Of a stretch of 64,000 bases of DNA, positions 1 to 11,617 are shown piece by piece; position 1 is the first letter of the stretch; every line of letters starts with the position of its first letter. The translations under genes and the position numbers were made by a program. This DNA comes from Adiantum capillus-veneris. Its lineage: Eukaryota > Streptophyta > Polypodiopsida > Polypodiales > Pteridaceae. Where the stretch lies: the NCBI GenBank assembly GCA_014529385.2, contig CM043942.1, positions 51,902,274-51,966,273 of the forward strand, written 5' to 3'. The notes under the pieces are model-generated. The model saw only the letters and a program-made list of their open reading frames with translations, was not told the origin of the DNA and did no database searches.

Positions 1-1229
1 ACTTTTGGTATTCTTCTTAAGCTCACTCTTAGCCTAGACTCTAGTTATGACTAGGCAGACTCTGGTCACTCTTAGCCGAGACTCTGGTTACGACTATGCA
101 GACCCCTACCATTCGGAGTGAGTGTCACTTGTTAATGAATCTCTACCTCGCACCCCAATTCTAATCATCAACTTACCCTACCTTCATTTCACAAATGGGC
201 CATGTTTTCTCTCGGTTATCACACGTATATTGGCACTTTATCCACAATTTTACGATACAATTTTGTTAGTCATTGTGATATATTCATGTTGTATTTAGTG
301 TTTTACAAACATTTGTTGCTACCAGATATCATAACTGTTGAATAATTTCATTTGCTTTTTAAGTCGATATTACAGTTGATTATTGCGAAATCTCTCCTCA
401 CACTACAATACTGATATTTTTTGTGCTTATTTTGTGAAACTTTGAAACTCTCACCTAAAAAATGGGCTGCGTATTCTAATAAGGCATCAAAACTTCTTTC
501 TTTAGTTACTTGGACGGGTGCAGGGATGATGTTTGCATCGACTCTACTTATGTGGCCGTACATTTCACTCGTACACTCATTCTTAACAATTTTAAAGATA
601 AATTGGATCGTTGACCTTCTGATTTTCAGTATGGTATAACAAATGATGTTTACAAGCTCAAGATTTTAAGTAGTATGAGAGTTACATTGTTAAACACATG
701 AGTTAAAGTAGTACAAGAGCCTCATGATCACCACACATATAGGTACATACATTTTCATATGCAAAATATTCTCCAACTCCTCATTTGAGATGGGGTGCTC
801 TTGGATATCGAGCCACAGTTTGTAAGTGCTTTGTTAGTAGAACATATTCTAATTTAGTGTCTACTAGGTGGTAAATGTTTTCTTTTTATGCCTTGCTTGG
901 TCCATTGGTCACAAGCACACAGATTCGCCGATTTAGGCAGCATAGTGCAGATTCGCCGATCTAGGCATCGCGTCTTTATTGGTGTAGATTCGTCGATTTA
1001 GGCAACATCGACACAAAATCATGCTGCAGTGGCTGGCCACCACTGCAACTGGTATGATTTTGTTACCCCGGGTACATAATGAAAGTGATTTGGATTTGGA
1101 CTTATATTGTGGAATTGGAATTGGATTGGGATTTGGTATCTGGTGATTATTATGGCATGTTTATGTGATGAGACTTGACATTATGAGATTGATGATGAGT
1201 GTGACAGGTGAGAAAAATGGAGATGAGCT
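1..1229. other. Unassigned DNA with short repeats
   Basis: No coding region is recognisable. Two small repeat clusters are visible. A roughly 43-bp unit starting TCACTCTTAGCC occurs twice in tandem near 23-107. A unit close to AGATTCGCCGATTTAGGCA occurs three times between about 907 and 1000. A short hairpin, GCAGTGG with CCACTGC, lies at about 1025-1045. Short open frames on both strands look like chance. The right edge is where Chr-1 homology stops, inside its reverse transcriptase. Confidence 0.6.
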
Positions 1230-3543
1230 AGGCCTAACCATGCCCTTCTCAACTAACTCATGCACTTTCCGCATAATCTCCTCTTGTTGAGCTTGAGAAA
1301 CTCTATAAGGAGGTTTGTTAGGTGGTGAACTTCCTGGAAGAAGTTCAATTGCATGGTCATCATTGTCTCATTTAGGAGGTAGTTCAAAAGGGATGTTGTT
1401 AATAAATACATCTTGAAACCCCTTGAGAAAATTGGATAACTCTAATTCTTTGTGGTTGCTTTTATTTTCTTTTGCTAAAGCATTAGGTTCATTTTGAAAA
1501 TCTTTAACAAAAATCATGTACACAAAAATAGAGCTCTTTATTGACTTATTGAAAGCTTGTGTTTGTACAATGGGTATGGTGTTACCCATTTGCTTAGCAT
1601 CTATGTACATATCTTTTCCCTTGAGCCTAAAGTAGATTCTCCTTTCGGGAAATTTAACATTGACAGCTAGGCGATCAAACCATGGTGCCCCTAGGATTAC
1701 ATCCTCATGCTTGACAGGAGAGATAAAGAAGTCCTCTTTGTCCACATAGCTTTGGACATGGAGCCTCAATTTCCCAATTAAGGGAGTAACTGAAGCTTCT
1801 TGCCCCTTGAAAGCACCCTCTGTGGGTAGGACATCTCCCATCTCATAGGTTTGTATGCCTAGCTTGGTGGCCAACTCTATAGATATAAAATTGTGAGTAG
1901 AACCAGGGTCAAAGAGAATAAAAGCATCGTGTTCTCTTACCTTTCCCCAAGCATGGCATAGAGGAGATCCTTTGTGGTGAGTTTCCTCCTCTTGGATTTC
2001 AACCAAGGTAGCTCTAGGAGGCTCATGGCGGGTGTTCTTTTGGGGACAAGCGCGGTACGCATGCCCTTTTTTGCTGCACTTGAAACACTGGTTATCCTTG
2101 CAACAACGCTCAAGCTCTTCAGGGGAGAGTTTTTTTTTGCCTTTGTAAACTCCCTCTCTTTAGCTTTGTTGGAATTGGCCTTAGGAGACTTTTGGACATT
2201 GTCCTTCCCCTTAGGCTCATTGGAACCCTTTTTTTCCGAGGGCTTAGAATTCCTCTTAGCCCCTGTTTGGAAATTGATTCGAGAGGCCACCATAGTATGG
2301 TGTATTACCGCCGATATGGTGCATGGCCTTTGGGAGTTGACATACTCCGCCATTTCTTCGGTTAAGCCCGCACAAAATTGTTGCTTTTTCTCTCCAAAAT
2401 CCAACTTTTGGAAGACAGTGGCTTTGAGTTGTAGGTCCCAAAACTTGTCTACATATTTATGGATGGATTCATAGGGGGAGAGCTTCAAGCTTCGCCATTC
2501 AATGAGTACTTTGTCTTTGGCATCGGTGGACAAAAACTGCTTCATAATGGAAGCTCTTAAAGCTTTCCATGTTTGTGGAGCTTCACCTTCACCGTTGGCC
2601 CATAGCTAGACCACCATTGCCTGGCAGAGACTTTGAAAGTCAAAGCTACATGGTGTAGCTTAGAGGACTCCCGTAAGCCCTCATCTCCGAACAACACCGC
2701 ATTCAAAATGTTGATAAAGGCCAAGACATTTCCTGTAGCACCAAAGGTTCCACGTAGGTAAGGGAAAGAGATGCTCTTTCTTCATCCCTCCTTGAACTTC
2801 TTGAGCTTGGACGACCTCTTCCACGCGGCATAGGATTTCCTATGGCCTCTTCTTTTTTATGGGTCAAAGGTTGCACCATCACTTTCTTCAGAAGGTGAAG
2901 AATTTGAGGAAGATGGAGAAGAGGGTGACCTCTTTCTCGCCTTTTTCTTGCCTTGATCTTCGTTGTCTTCACCATCACTTTCATAAGAGGAAGAGGATGA
3001 AGAAGATGGAGAAGAGGGTGTCCTCTTTCTCGCCTTTTTCTTCTCTTGCTTTTTGTCATCCCTCTTTGAATTATGGTGTGGATAAGTGTGCGATGGTCTT
3101 CTCCGTTTTGGAGGGGATGGAGAGCATTTAGCCCGCTGTCTTCATGGAGCCATCTCCATTGAGGTGGCGGGAGACTCACTCCTTTCTCGTTCCTTCGGTG
3201 AAGGCTCTTGAGTTCTCCTTTGAGAAGGAGATACATCATCAAGAAGTAAATTCTTGAGCCCTTCATATGGATCCTCTTCTTCTTCCCAAATCGGAGAGAG
3301 GCCTCTTTTGGAAGTCACACAAGGAGGCTTCCTAGGTGTTCTGTCATCACGGTGGGGAGCTTGGAGAATCCCATGAGCACGGAGCTGCCGTTACACTTCA
3401 CTTTGGAGGGATGGATTGCCCATGGCTTTTTGAAGCCTAGAAACAAGATAGTTAACAAGCATCTGGGCATCATTAGTAGCCTGCTCATTAGCAAAATCAA
3501 AGTTATCAACATTAATTTCACTCTCTTTACTATTGTCAGCCAT
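1230..3543 (-). pseudogene. Chr-1 gag-protease-(RT start), decayed
   Basis: The product would be the retrotransposon Gag and aspartic protease. The frame starts at the ATG on 3543-3541, giving MADNSKES, which matches the MVDNNQES start inferred for Chr-5. An arginine/serine-rich N-terminal domain follows. The Gag core (KYVDKFWDL, QFCAGL) lies around 2330-2545, and one CX2CX4HX4C knuckle (CFKC...HAYRAC) lies near 2045-2090. The protease frame holds FDPGSTHNFIS near 1890-1912, then homology runs to the RT entry motif. At least two frameshifts and stops break it. One TGA, at 1368-1370, stands where Chr-5 has CGA (Arg). The basic linker at 2860-3100 has a duplicated Arg/Ser-Pro-rich block not seen in Chr-5. 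Confidence 0.8.
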
Positions 3544-3946
3544 TCTAACAACTTTTAGGTGTAAACTTTTTTGGTGTACTTTGTCACTTCAAGCCCTAGT
3601 TGCTACTCCTCTTAACCCCTTTAGAAAAAGCACTCAAGCTATTGTACCCGTGGCTCGAATACCATTAATTGCAAGGAATAGAAGAGAGGGTCGTTCAACA
3701 CCAAAACAACACTGGCTCTTGTCAAGCTTCTAATAGCTCAATAGTGGTTAAGCCGTAGGCAAGCCCGTAGGACTCCACTATTAAGACCATAGCTCTCGAC
3801 ATTGATGCCCCGTTAACTGCACGAAGGCAGGCGCATTGCAAGGCTGAAAAATCCCTATTCTACTTACTCACATGCAATTAATAATACCAACCATTTATAG
3901 CTAGCTTGAGGACCTCCCTTCTTGAGAAATAAAAGAGAAACCTTGT

Positions 3947-3958
3947 GCTCTGATACCA
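3947..3958 (-). promoter_or_regulatory. Primer binding site of Chr-1
   Basis: On the minus strand this reads TGGTATCAGAGC, complementary to the 3' end of plant initiator-Met tRNA. It lies one base inside the end of the 5' LTR. The same 12 bases serve Chr-5 and Cop-1. Confidence 0.85.
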
Positions 3959-3959
3959 A

Positions 3960-5144
3960 TGTAGCATTTAATGACCTAGTAACTTGTGTGTAGCGGAAAA
4001 TAGCATGAACATAGTGAGCATTTCATTAGAATAGATTCCTAATGCGAATAACAAGAGTGCTTGGGTCGAGAGAGCAACAAAAATCACAACACCTTGTTAG
4101 ATAGCATGAACAATACTTCAAAAGAGAGAGAAATTAAGCTATTGACAACAGTAAAGGACCGGATTTACATGGAGCCGGTCCCCCCTCCAAAAGGCTTTGT
4201 ATTATGGTTTCTTTCATCAAGAGAGACATTTTACAATACATTCTTTGTGTTCCTTCAATACTAGCTAGTGCAATGAAGATGGAAACTTCATGCACCAAGC
4301 AAAACACTTATCAAACACAACATCAATTCCCTCACGGTCTCAGACCCAAGACCTCACACACCTTCGAAGACGGTGAGAGCTAGCGGGGTATGAGAGTAGA
4401 TTGAGAGGAAGAAGGAGTATTCTTACGAGAAAGATGTACATATCCTCACATAATCACTCATATTAGCATAGCTTAGCTTAGTAATTATCATGGTAGAGGA
4501 GATGAGAATGCATTGAAGCTTGGCTCTTGGTTGGATTTGCATCACAAATCCAAGAGTTGTTGATGTAGGCCTCCCTTCTCACAAGCTTGGAGTAGGTGAT
4601 AAGCTTTCCATTAAAGCTTGAGAAGAGGGAGAGATAGAGTCTTCTTTGCTTCACACATGAGATTGTGTGAGTGTGTGTGTGATAATTCCTTGAAAAATCA
4701 GCCCCCTCTCTCTCTTGGTTGACCCCCTTGCTAATTACTCATGCTAGCATCCTATTGACCTCCCTAGGCTTAGCCAATGACAATTAAGCAACACAAGTGA
4801 TAAGCCTTCTGACATGTGTCCCCTCTTTCCCCTTTTGTGAGATCTTTAGGTAATTATTTCATCCAAGTAAAATCTCATTGGACCCCTTTGCCTCCTGGCC
4901 AATAGGAATCAGGCAAGCCATTGGGCTGCTGAATGCTCATTGGACCCCTTGGGAGACTATCCAATTGTCTTCTAGAGAGCTTAATTCCCATTGTTTCTTT
5001 TATTAAGTGTTTTTAAATTAATTAAGCTAGCCTACTTCTCATTGGTCCACCTCCAAGGCCATCCAATAGGATTTGAGTACACCTTGTGGGCATCTGGGCT
5101 AGGGAGCTGACATGTGTCCCTCATTCCCTTTGTGTAAAGGGAGC

Positions 5145-5180
<36 letters not shown>

Positions 5181-5558
5181 TCTTCTCTCTCATCCCCTAC
5201 TTGGAAGGCTCGGCCCCTCCTATGTAGGGATGGATGAAGACTTTTGGGGCACACACAAAGCATCAAATTTCCCTAATGTTTGACCTTTGGACACAACCTT
5301 TGAATTTTGGAACCTTAGCATTTTGGAAGTCTTAATGGGCTGAACCTTAGGGTCTTTTAAGCCCATTGTTGCACATAGCTCTTTTGCAGATGGCCCCCCT
5401 TTTGGATCCCTATTTTCCCTCCTGTGGATCCCTCTTGCGGCCGGTCTGCTAGCTTAACCAATATTCTAGCTTTTTCTCCCTTGGCACTTCCCCATATTAA
5501 ATGATTAGTTTAACTGGAGAAAATAATTTAGGAGAATTAGATATTGATTATTATGACA
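3960..5558 (-). repeat. Chr-1 5' LTR
   Basis: This 1,599-bp LTR is in inverse orientation and belongs to the family of the Chr-5 LTRs (1,631 and 1,634 bp). On its own strand it starts TGTCATAATAATC at 5558 and ends ...TGCTACA at 3960, giving TG...CA ends. It shares the ACCGGATTTACATGGAGCC block and the CACCTTCGAAG block with the other LTRs. A GT microsatellite at 5145-5179 has grown inside it. Confidence 0.85.
5145..5179. repeat. (GT)n microsatellite
   Basis: About 17 GT units within the Chr-1 LTR. The other family LTRs lack this tract, so it expanded after insertion. Confidence 0.9.
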
Positions 5559-5664
5559 CTTTATTTTATTTTTGTACCCAAACATTGTATTAGATCCACC
5601 AAGATTGTATCGGTTTGATCTCATAGGCCATTTTGGCCTTTTAAAGACGTTTAATATAAACATT

Positions 5665-5723
<59 letters not shown>

Positions 5724-6216
5724 AGGCAACGCAGGGCAGTGCAAGGAAAGTGCAAGTAGAGAAGAGAAGACGCGAGCGGGGCAGGGCAGGGAAGGCGCGA
5801 GCAGAGCAGAGGAGGCAGAGCAAGACATCCTACACGTAGGTGATCGTACATCCTACGCATAGTTGAGAAGACATCCTACGTTAGGAGGTTTTTTCTTTTG
5901 AGATGAAGCACCCTTGGCATGAAAAAGTCCACAAAGAAACAATAAAAGCACCTTTTTTAGCGGCATAACCCTCTTTGCCAAAAGCAGCCTTCAAACCACC
6001 CATTTCATTTCTGAGTCCTCTAACGTTTGCATGAGGCATCCACTACAAAGAGGGATAGAATGACACTCATGATAGATAATTAAACAATTGTATTTGATTC
6101 AAAATATCTTGTCCTTTGTTCAGGTAGATCTCTGCTTCATTATTGTCATCTTGACCAAGCTCAGGCCTTACCACAAAAGGCACAATTGCAAGGGCTTGTT
6201 CCTAAGGAACAAGCTT
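5559..6216. other. Unassigned DNA with a CT tract and palindrome relics
   Basis: A (CT)n tract of about 52 bp lies at 5668-5719. Just after it, at about 5826-5880, are three degenerate copies of the CATCCTACGCGTAGG motif that is arrayed in the GP-1 leader. This suggests a relic of that family. On the minus strand, 5884-6047 reads open for about 50 codons (it includes NEMGGLKAAFGKEG) with coding-like composition, but I do not recognise it. Confidence 0.45.
5668..5719. repeat. (CT)n microsatellite
   Basis: An uninterrupted CT run of about 52 bp. Open frames across it (Ser-Leu or Glu-Arg repeats) are artefacts of the repeat. Confidence 0.95.
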
Positions 6217-6567
6217 AGCTGGAACAAAATCACCACACTAAGTGACACCTTCTGGATTAGGTTGACTTTCTCCATCTTCGCCCAAATCCTCTGTATCTTT
6301 AAAACTTGTCTCCACCTCATTACTAACTTCACCCAAAATTTGACTACCTATTGGAATATCCTTCTTTTTTGAGACTCTTGGTCGCTTCATTTGCTTAGAT
6401 GAACAATATGGACTCACAAGACTGCAAACACCACAAAGCAATCTTTAGATCACAACACTAGAAGCAATCGAATGACTATCATGTTGTCTCCCATCCTAAA
6501 AAGATTTAAATTTGGTAGCCAAAAGAATTAAAGTGACTAATTAACATTGAAAAACTACAATCCTAGG

Positions 6568-6833
6568 GAGGGCATGTCATCGTGCCCTCACTCAAGGATG
6601 AAATAGGGAAAGAGAAATTCAAGTCACTGGAAGGGCACCTCAACGTTTCCTCTGAGAAATTTTGATATTTTCCTTTCCATATTTCATCATTGGATGAGGA
6701 CACGTCGATGTGCCCTCCCTGAGATTAGACTTTCCAATTGTAAATTTATTGTTTGGAGGAGGGCATGTCGGCATGCCCTCCCTGAGATTGCTGCAAATTT
6801 ATTGCTTGGAAGAGGGCACGTCGACGTGCCTTC
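6568..6833. repeat. Four GAGGGCAnGTCGnCnTGCCCTC palindromes, copy 1
   Basis: Near-perfect 22-bp palindromes around the core GGGCACGTCGACGTGCCC occur at 6568-6589, 6696-6717, 6759-6780 and 6812-6833. The last three share flanks (a TTGGA-type left side and CCCTGAGATTG or similar on the right), so they are degenerate tandem units of about 53-63 bp. Confidence 0.8.
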
Positions 6834-7201
6834 CCTTAGATTGCAATTAGACTTGGTGAAATTCAAGATCGCAATCATGCCTCTCTCTTTTGAACGGTGA
6901 GATGCTGCTCATTAAATTCTCATGTCATATTAATGGCTCACAAACATCAGCAACAAGGTTGCATTGTACCTTTGCTAGGCACATATTATTGTCATCACCG
7001 TTTACGCTCACACCATCAACCTTTGAATGTAATGAGGCATGTGGGCATATGGCATTGTTATCAACACCATGTGATTTGTCATGTAGGCAACAATTTGGAT
7101 TTGCCCCTAATACTTGTATGTCTGTCAATAGAATCAATGTTGGTACAACACCTATAAAACTTATGCTTAACAACCCCCTCGCAGGGCTACCCCTCACACC
7201 T

Positions 7202-7258
7202 GGGGGGGGGGGGGGGGGGGGGGGGGGCTGGCAATGGCGAAGAAACTAGGATTTTTTT

Positions 7259-7303
<45 letters not shown>
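7202..7303. repeat. Poly-G tract and (CA)n tract
   Basis: A 26-bp G run at 7202-7227 is followed by an uninterrupted CA run at 7262-7303. The same G-then-CA pairing ends the second copy of the duplication. Long G runs could form quadruplexes and are also prone to sequencing error. Confidence 0.9.
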
Positions 7304-7305
<2 letters not shown>

Positions 7306-8504
7306 TCAATTATCGTCCACGAAGGTGAGATATGACCTATGGGACCGAAAACAAAACATTAGAGAGAGGTCTTCGAAGCGAGGGGATTGTGAGATACATC
7401 TCAATTAACGACTAAGTGTCCATCAAGGGGAAAATAAAAGGAAGATAAGTTGAATAAAACCTATGGAGAGGACCCACCCCCCCTCCCCCCAAAAGAACGA
7501 AGTGCCACTCAGAAAAAGACAAACTTCAACAAAGATGATGCATTGTGTGCAACTAGCAAGGCTAGCACTCAACTGCAAAGTGCGAAAATCATTATGAGAG
7601 AATGTGTTTGCATATTGCACATGCTCAAAATAAACATGTAATCCCACCTACCAAATTTGACATTTACTTTCGAGTTAAACATTTTAAGGTGAGACAACCT
7701 CTTAAATGGTGGAAAATTAAATCTAAAAACCTTCAAATATACTCAATATGACTCTTATTTGTAGGTTTTCCAAGTTTTGGAAAACAAGGGTGTGCGTTCG
7801 GGCACATGCACACATCAAAACGAGCCAATACCTATAAGAGACGACCTCTAAAATTGTGGAAAATAAATCTTAAAACGTTCAAATATACTAAATATGACTC
7901 TTATTTGTAGGTTTTCCAAGTTTTAGAAAACACGAGTGTGCGTGCACACGCTTGCCCCATGGGATGTGAATCAAAGAAGGAATTGGGCAAGCAAGATAAA
8001 AAGAACAAAGACCTATAAGTTAAAGACGGCGTGTGACTCTGCTACTCTTAAGCCAATACAAGGCTTAGCATTTGTTCAACCGGTAGTGACATGAGTGAGA
8101 GAAAGGGAGGAAGGGGGGGGGGGGGGGGGGGGGGTGCAAAACCAAAAATAATGGTATGACAATGACTGCCATAAACATTTCAATAAAAGAACCACCTGTT
8201 TGCTATCTGACAATCTGGCTTGAATCAGGCTTCTCTCTGCCCGAATCTTAGCTGATTGCCATGATCACAACTACCTACAACTGTAACCAAGCAATATAAG
8301 CATTTCAAACAGAAACGTTGTTCAATCTTTAATAAATATGTGGAATCAATGCACCAACATTTGTTTGCAGATCTCATATATGCACTTTGATTGAAGATAT
8401 ACCTTGCTACTCAAGAAAAAGGTTCGAAATAGAGCCCCACTCTGTCATAGCAACAATAAAGACTTCAAAGAAGCTGACATGAAATTCAGAGTGGTGATTA
8501 TTCC
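7304..8504. other. Unassigned DNA with a 146-bp tandem duplication
   Basis: No gene is recognised. A unit ending TATGACTCTTATTTGTAGG plus about 40 bp occurs twice, around 7685-7800 and 7835-7945, offset 146 bp. A 22-bp G run lies at 8113-8134. The rest is AT-rich with no further visible structure. Confidence 0.6.
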
Positions 8505-9570
8505 TCATAGAGTTTCAGGTGCCTCCTCCACACGCTTACTCACACCCGCAAGAAAACTTTTGGTTTCTATCCCTAAGCTTTGTGTTGCTCCTTCTGAAGG
8601 CTTTCTAACACCTACAAGAAATTTGGCTGCTTGAATTCCTAATAAAGCTCTTTCAACCTCATCAGATGGGGTGAGACCTTGGGCAATCATCCGATCTCGC
8701 ATGGACTGAGCCTCCTCACGATCGTTGCCATCCAGCAATGAAACAATCATTAGCTCATAAGTTGAAACATCAATCTCAACCTCCTCAGCGAGAAGAGCCT
8801 TCACCTTATCAACGGAAGTTTCTCTAGCATACACTGAAAAAAGACTAGCGTAAGGTTTGCAATCCGAAACATCGCCTTTATCTTTGAGGTTCTATCAAGA
8901 GTTTTTGCCTCCTGAACCAAACCCATCTTTCCAAACCATCCAATTAGCGTCATAAGAGTCTCCACCCGGCCTTATAGCCATGCTTTCTAGCTTTAGCAGC
9001 ACATCTACCGCCCTTTGAAACTAATTTTTTTTCTCAAAGGCAACAATTAGCATGTTGACTGACTCATCTGGAGGAGAAAATCCTGAATTCATCATATCTT
9101 CAATTTTCAGGACAGCAGATGGTAGCAAATTTGAGTGAATATAAGCATTCATAAGAGCTGAGTAGATATCAGGACTCATTTGTGGCCTTAAGAAGGCATC
9201 CTCATTCATAATTGAAAACATTTTCAAGGCCTCTACAGCTTTATCTTGTTTCCCATAGCCATTAAGAACCATAAGGTAAGTATCAACAGATCCACGTAGC
9301 TTTTCCTCCTCCATTTCTGCTAGCATGTTTCTCCCTCTTCAGGATTTCCAGTTTCACAGTGAAACTCAATCATCTTATCGCATGCACCAAGATCAGGCAT
9401 GTAACCCCATTGAACATATTCCATCGAACATCTCTCTAGCTTTATCAACCCTCTACAGTTTGCAGTTCATATCAAGCAACAAGGTGCATGCTACAAAATC
9501 AGGGGAAAAGCCCTTATCCAAAGTACTTATCAACCTTTCTACATCATCATAACGTTCTAAGTTCATGTAT
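8505..9570 (-). pseudogene. PPR protein pseudogene
   Basis: This minus-strand stretch encodes tandem ~35-residue helical repeats of the pentatricopeptide family, broken by several stops and shifts. Repeat-like segments run from upstream to downstream. A first reads SPDFVACTLLLDMNCKL near 9490. A second reads GSVDTYLMVLNGYGKQDKAV within 9021-9326 and continues as SPDIYSALMNAYIHSNL. A third reads EIDVSTYELMIVSLLDGND within 8505-8834. PPR proteins normally bind organellar RNA. This copy has no continuous frame, no start and no visible targeting peptide, so it is a relic or gene fragment. It is the only clear host-gene-derived sequence in the window. Its upstream side abuts the second copy of the 1.07-kb duplication. 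Confidence 0.75.
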
Positions 9571-9601
9571 TTTACTAGAATTCTTTACAAATCCTGTGCT
9601 C

Positions 9602-10673
9602 AGCTGGAACAAAATCACCACATTGAATGACACCTTCTTCACCCAAATCCTCTGTATCTTTAAAACTTGTCTCCACCTCATTACTAACTTCACCCAAAAT
9701 TTGACTACCTATTGGAATATCCTTCTTTTTTGAGACTATTGGTCGCTTCATTTGCTTAGATGAACGATATGGACTCATAGGACTGCAAACACCACAAAGC
9801 AATCTTTAGATCACAACACTACAATCAATTGAATGACTATCATGATGTCTCCCATCCTAAAAAGATTTAAGTTTGGTAGCCAAAAGAATTAAAATAACTA
9901 ATTAACATTGGGAAATTACAATCTTAGGGAGGGCATGTTGACGTGCCCTCACTCAAGGATGAAATAGGGAAAGAGAAATTCAAGTCATTGGAAGGACACC
10001 TCAACGTTTCCTCTAAGAAATTTTGATATTTTCCTTTCCATATTTCATCATTGGATGAGGGCACGTCGACATGCCCTCCCTGGGATTGGACTTTCCAATT
10101 GTAAATTTATTGTTTGGAGGAGGGCATGTTGGCATGCACTTCCTGAGACTGCTGCAAATTTATTGCTTGGAAGAGGGCACATCGACGTGCCTTCCCTTAG
10201 ATTGCAATTAGCCTTGCTGAAATTCAAGATCGCAATCAGGCCTCTCTCTTTTGAATGGTGAGATTCTGCTCATTAAATTCTCACGTCATATTAATGGCTC
10301 ACAAACATCAGCAACAAGGTTGCATGGTACCTCTGCTAGGCACATATTATTGTCATCACCATTTAAGCTCACACCATCAACCTCTGAATGTAATGAAGCA
10401 TGTGGGCATATGGCATTGTTATCAACACCATGTGATTTTTCATGTAGGCAACAATTTGGATTTGCCCCTGATACTTGTATGTCTGTCAACAGAATCAATG
10501 TTGGTACAACACCAATAAAACTTATGCTTAATAACCCCCTCGTAGGGCTACCCCTCACACCTGGGGGAGGCGCAGGTGGGGGGGGGGAGGGGGGGGGGGG
10601 GGGGGGGGGGGGGGGACTTTTAATGGCAAATAAAATAGGATTTTTACTGCACACACACACACACACACACACA
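9602..10673. repeat. 1.07-kb duplicated segment, copy 2
   Basis: This is the direct repeat of 6217-7303. The four palindromes are at 9929-9950, 10057-10078, 10120-10141 and 10173-10194, with individual changes relative to copy 1. The G-rich end (10563-10615) and the CA tract (10650-10673) are independently sized. A minus-strand frame at 9575-9802 matches the unknown frame of copy 1. Confidence 0.85.
10563..10673. repeat. G-rich tract and (CA)n tract
   Basis: A G-rich run with few interruptions (10563-10615) is followed by CA repeats (10650-10673). It mirrors 7202-7303. Confidence 0.9.
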
Positions 10674-11617
10674 GAGATGGTCTACTAGAAAAATAGGTCA
10701 CTTTAGTGTCTCAGGAGACTTGAGTGTCCAATTATAGAACTAGTGTTAACCACATCGTATACAACATTTTATCTTTTATGTAGCATTTGAAAATTTTGCT
10801 TGAGTGAAGAGTTATGGTTAAAATATACCTTGTTGCCTTTTGCACTCAAGGCAACTTTTTGAACCCCAAGATCCATGGAGAGCCATTATATGCATTCATC
10901 TGATAGGAAAATCTACTAATACTTGATAAATGTATTTAGATCACCATTATCATTCATGACTGTGAGTTATGAATTACTTTTTATGTATAGGTTAAGAGGA
11001 GTACCATATAGAGTTGTAGGTTTGATGTGAGGTTCATATATGTTCTATGCGCTATTTCAAGGTTCTCATGTCCATAAACTTATGTGTTGATGTATGTTTA
11101 GCCAACACAAGTTGTATGGATAGTTTTGCACAAAATGGCTTTCTTTTCACATCATGATTGATCATATGAGTCCCGCATGGGTGAAATGACATGGTAAGGT
11201 GATAATATATTTTGTAGAGCTAAGCTTGATTCATTTTGGTATGCTATCAATCACTCCCTCTTTTATGTCATGTATGCATCCAAAAATAGGAAAAAATTGT
11301 TTTGCACTTAAGTGTGAAAAGTATACTATATGATATCAATCACTCCCTCTTTTATATCATGTGTGCATCCAATAATAGGAAAAGTTGTTTTGCACTCAAA
11401 TGTGAAGTCATACTATACAACTGGTCAAAGTGATGGGGGTATTTTGTATCATGATTAAGGTTATGTGATGATATTAAATGATGCATGAAACCTCAAAGGA
11501 TAGCTATGGATATCCCACCTACATGTGTGTACTGCTTTCCATCCTTCTATGTCAAAAACTAGCTCTATGTGCAAGGACAGTGATGTGTGGTTGTGGTGCA
11601 TCACTTGTATATGGTTA
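10674..11617. other. Unassigned DNA with an 89-bp tandem duplication
   Basis: No gene is seen. ATCAATCACTCCCTCTTTTA begins two adjacent units at 11246 and 11335 (period 89 bp), each continuing through a GTTTTGCACT block. The rest is AT-rich with no visible feature. Confidence 0.6.

Larger units (their letters stand above)
1230..5558 (-). mobile_element. Chr-1: truncated Ty3/gypsy chromovirus
   Basis: This minus-strand element is related throughout to the full-length Chr-5 at 45825-54657. On its own strand it has a 5' LTR (3960-5558), a primer binding site, an untranslated leader, gag, protease and the first few codons of reverse transcriptase. It then stops at about 1230, so most of RT, RNase H, integrase and the 3' LTR are missing. 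Frameshifts and stops show that it is an old copy. Its chromovirus label rests on homology to Chr-5, because its own integrase end is absent. Confidence 0.85.
6217..7303. repeat. 1.07-kb duplicated segment, copy 1
   Basis: This segment matches 9602-10673 almost end to end, in the same orientation. Both copies start AGCTGGAACAAAATCACCAC and end in a poly-G run followed by a CA run. The copies differ by scattered substitutions and small indels, so the duplication is not recent. Each contains a short minus-strand frame with KKDIPIGSQILGEVSNEVET (here 6238-6441), which I do not recognise. Each also carries four GC-rich palindromes. Confidence 0.85.

Noticed and set aside
421-639. 72-codon open frame near the left end
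   Set aside because: It overlaps an opposite-strand frame of equal length, and has no domain, no start context and no homology to anything I recognise.
2703-3266. 187-codon basic minus-strand frame in Chr-1
   Set aside because: It is the alternate frame of the Arg/Ser-rich gag linker. Comparison with Chr-5 shows that the homologous protein lies in another frame.
10286-10672. Proline-rich minus-strand frame
   Set aside because: The Pro run translates the poly-G tract; no conserved protein is evident.
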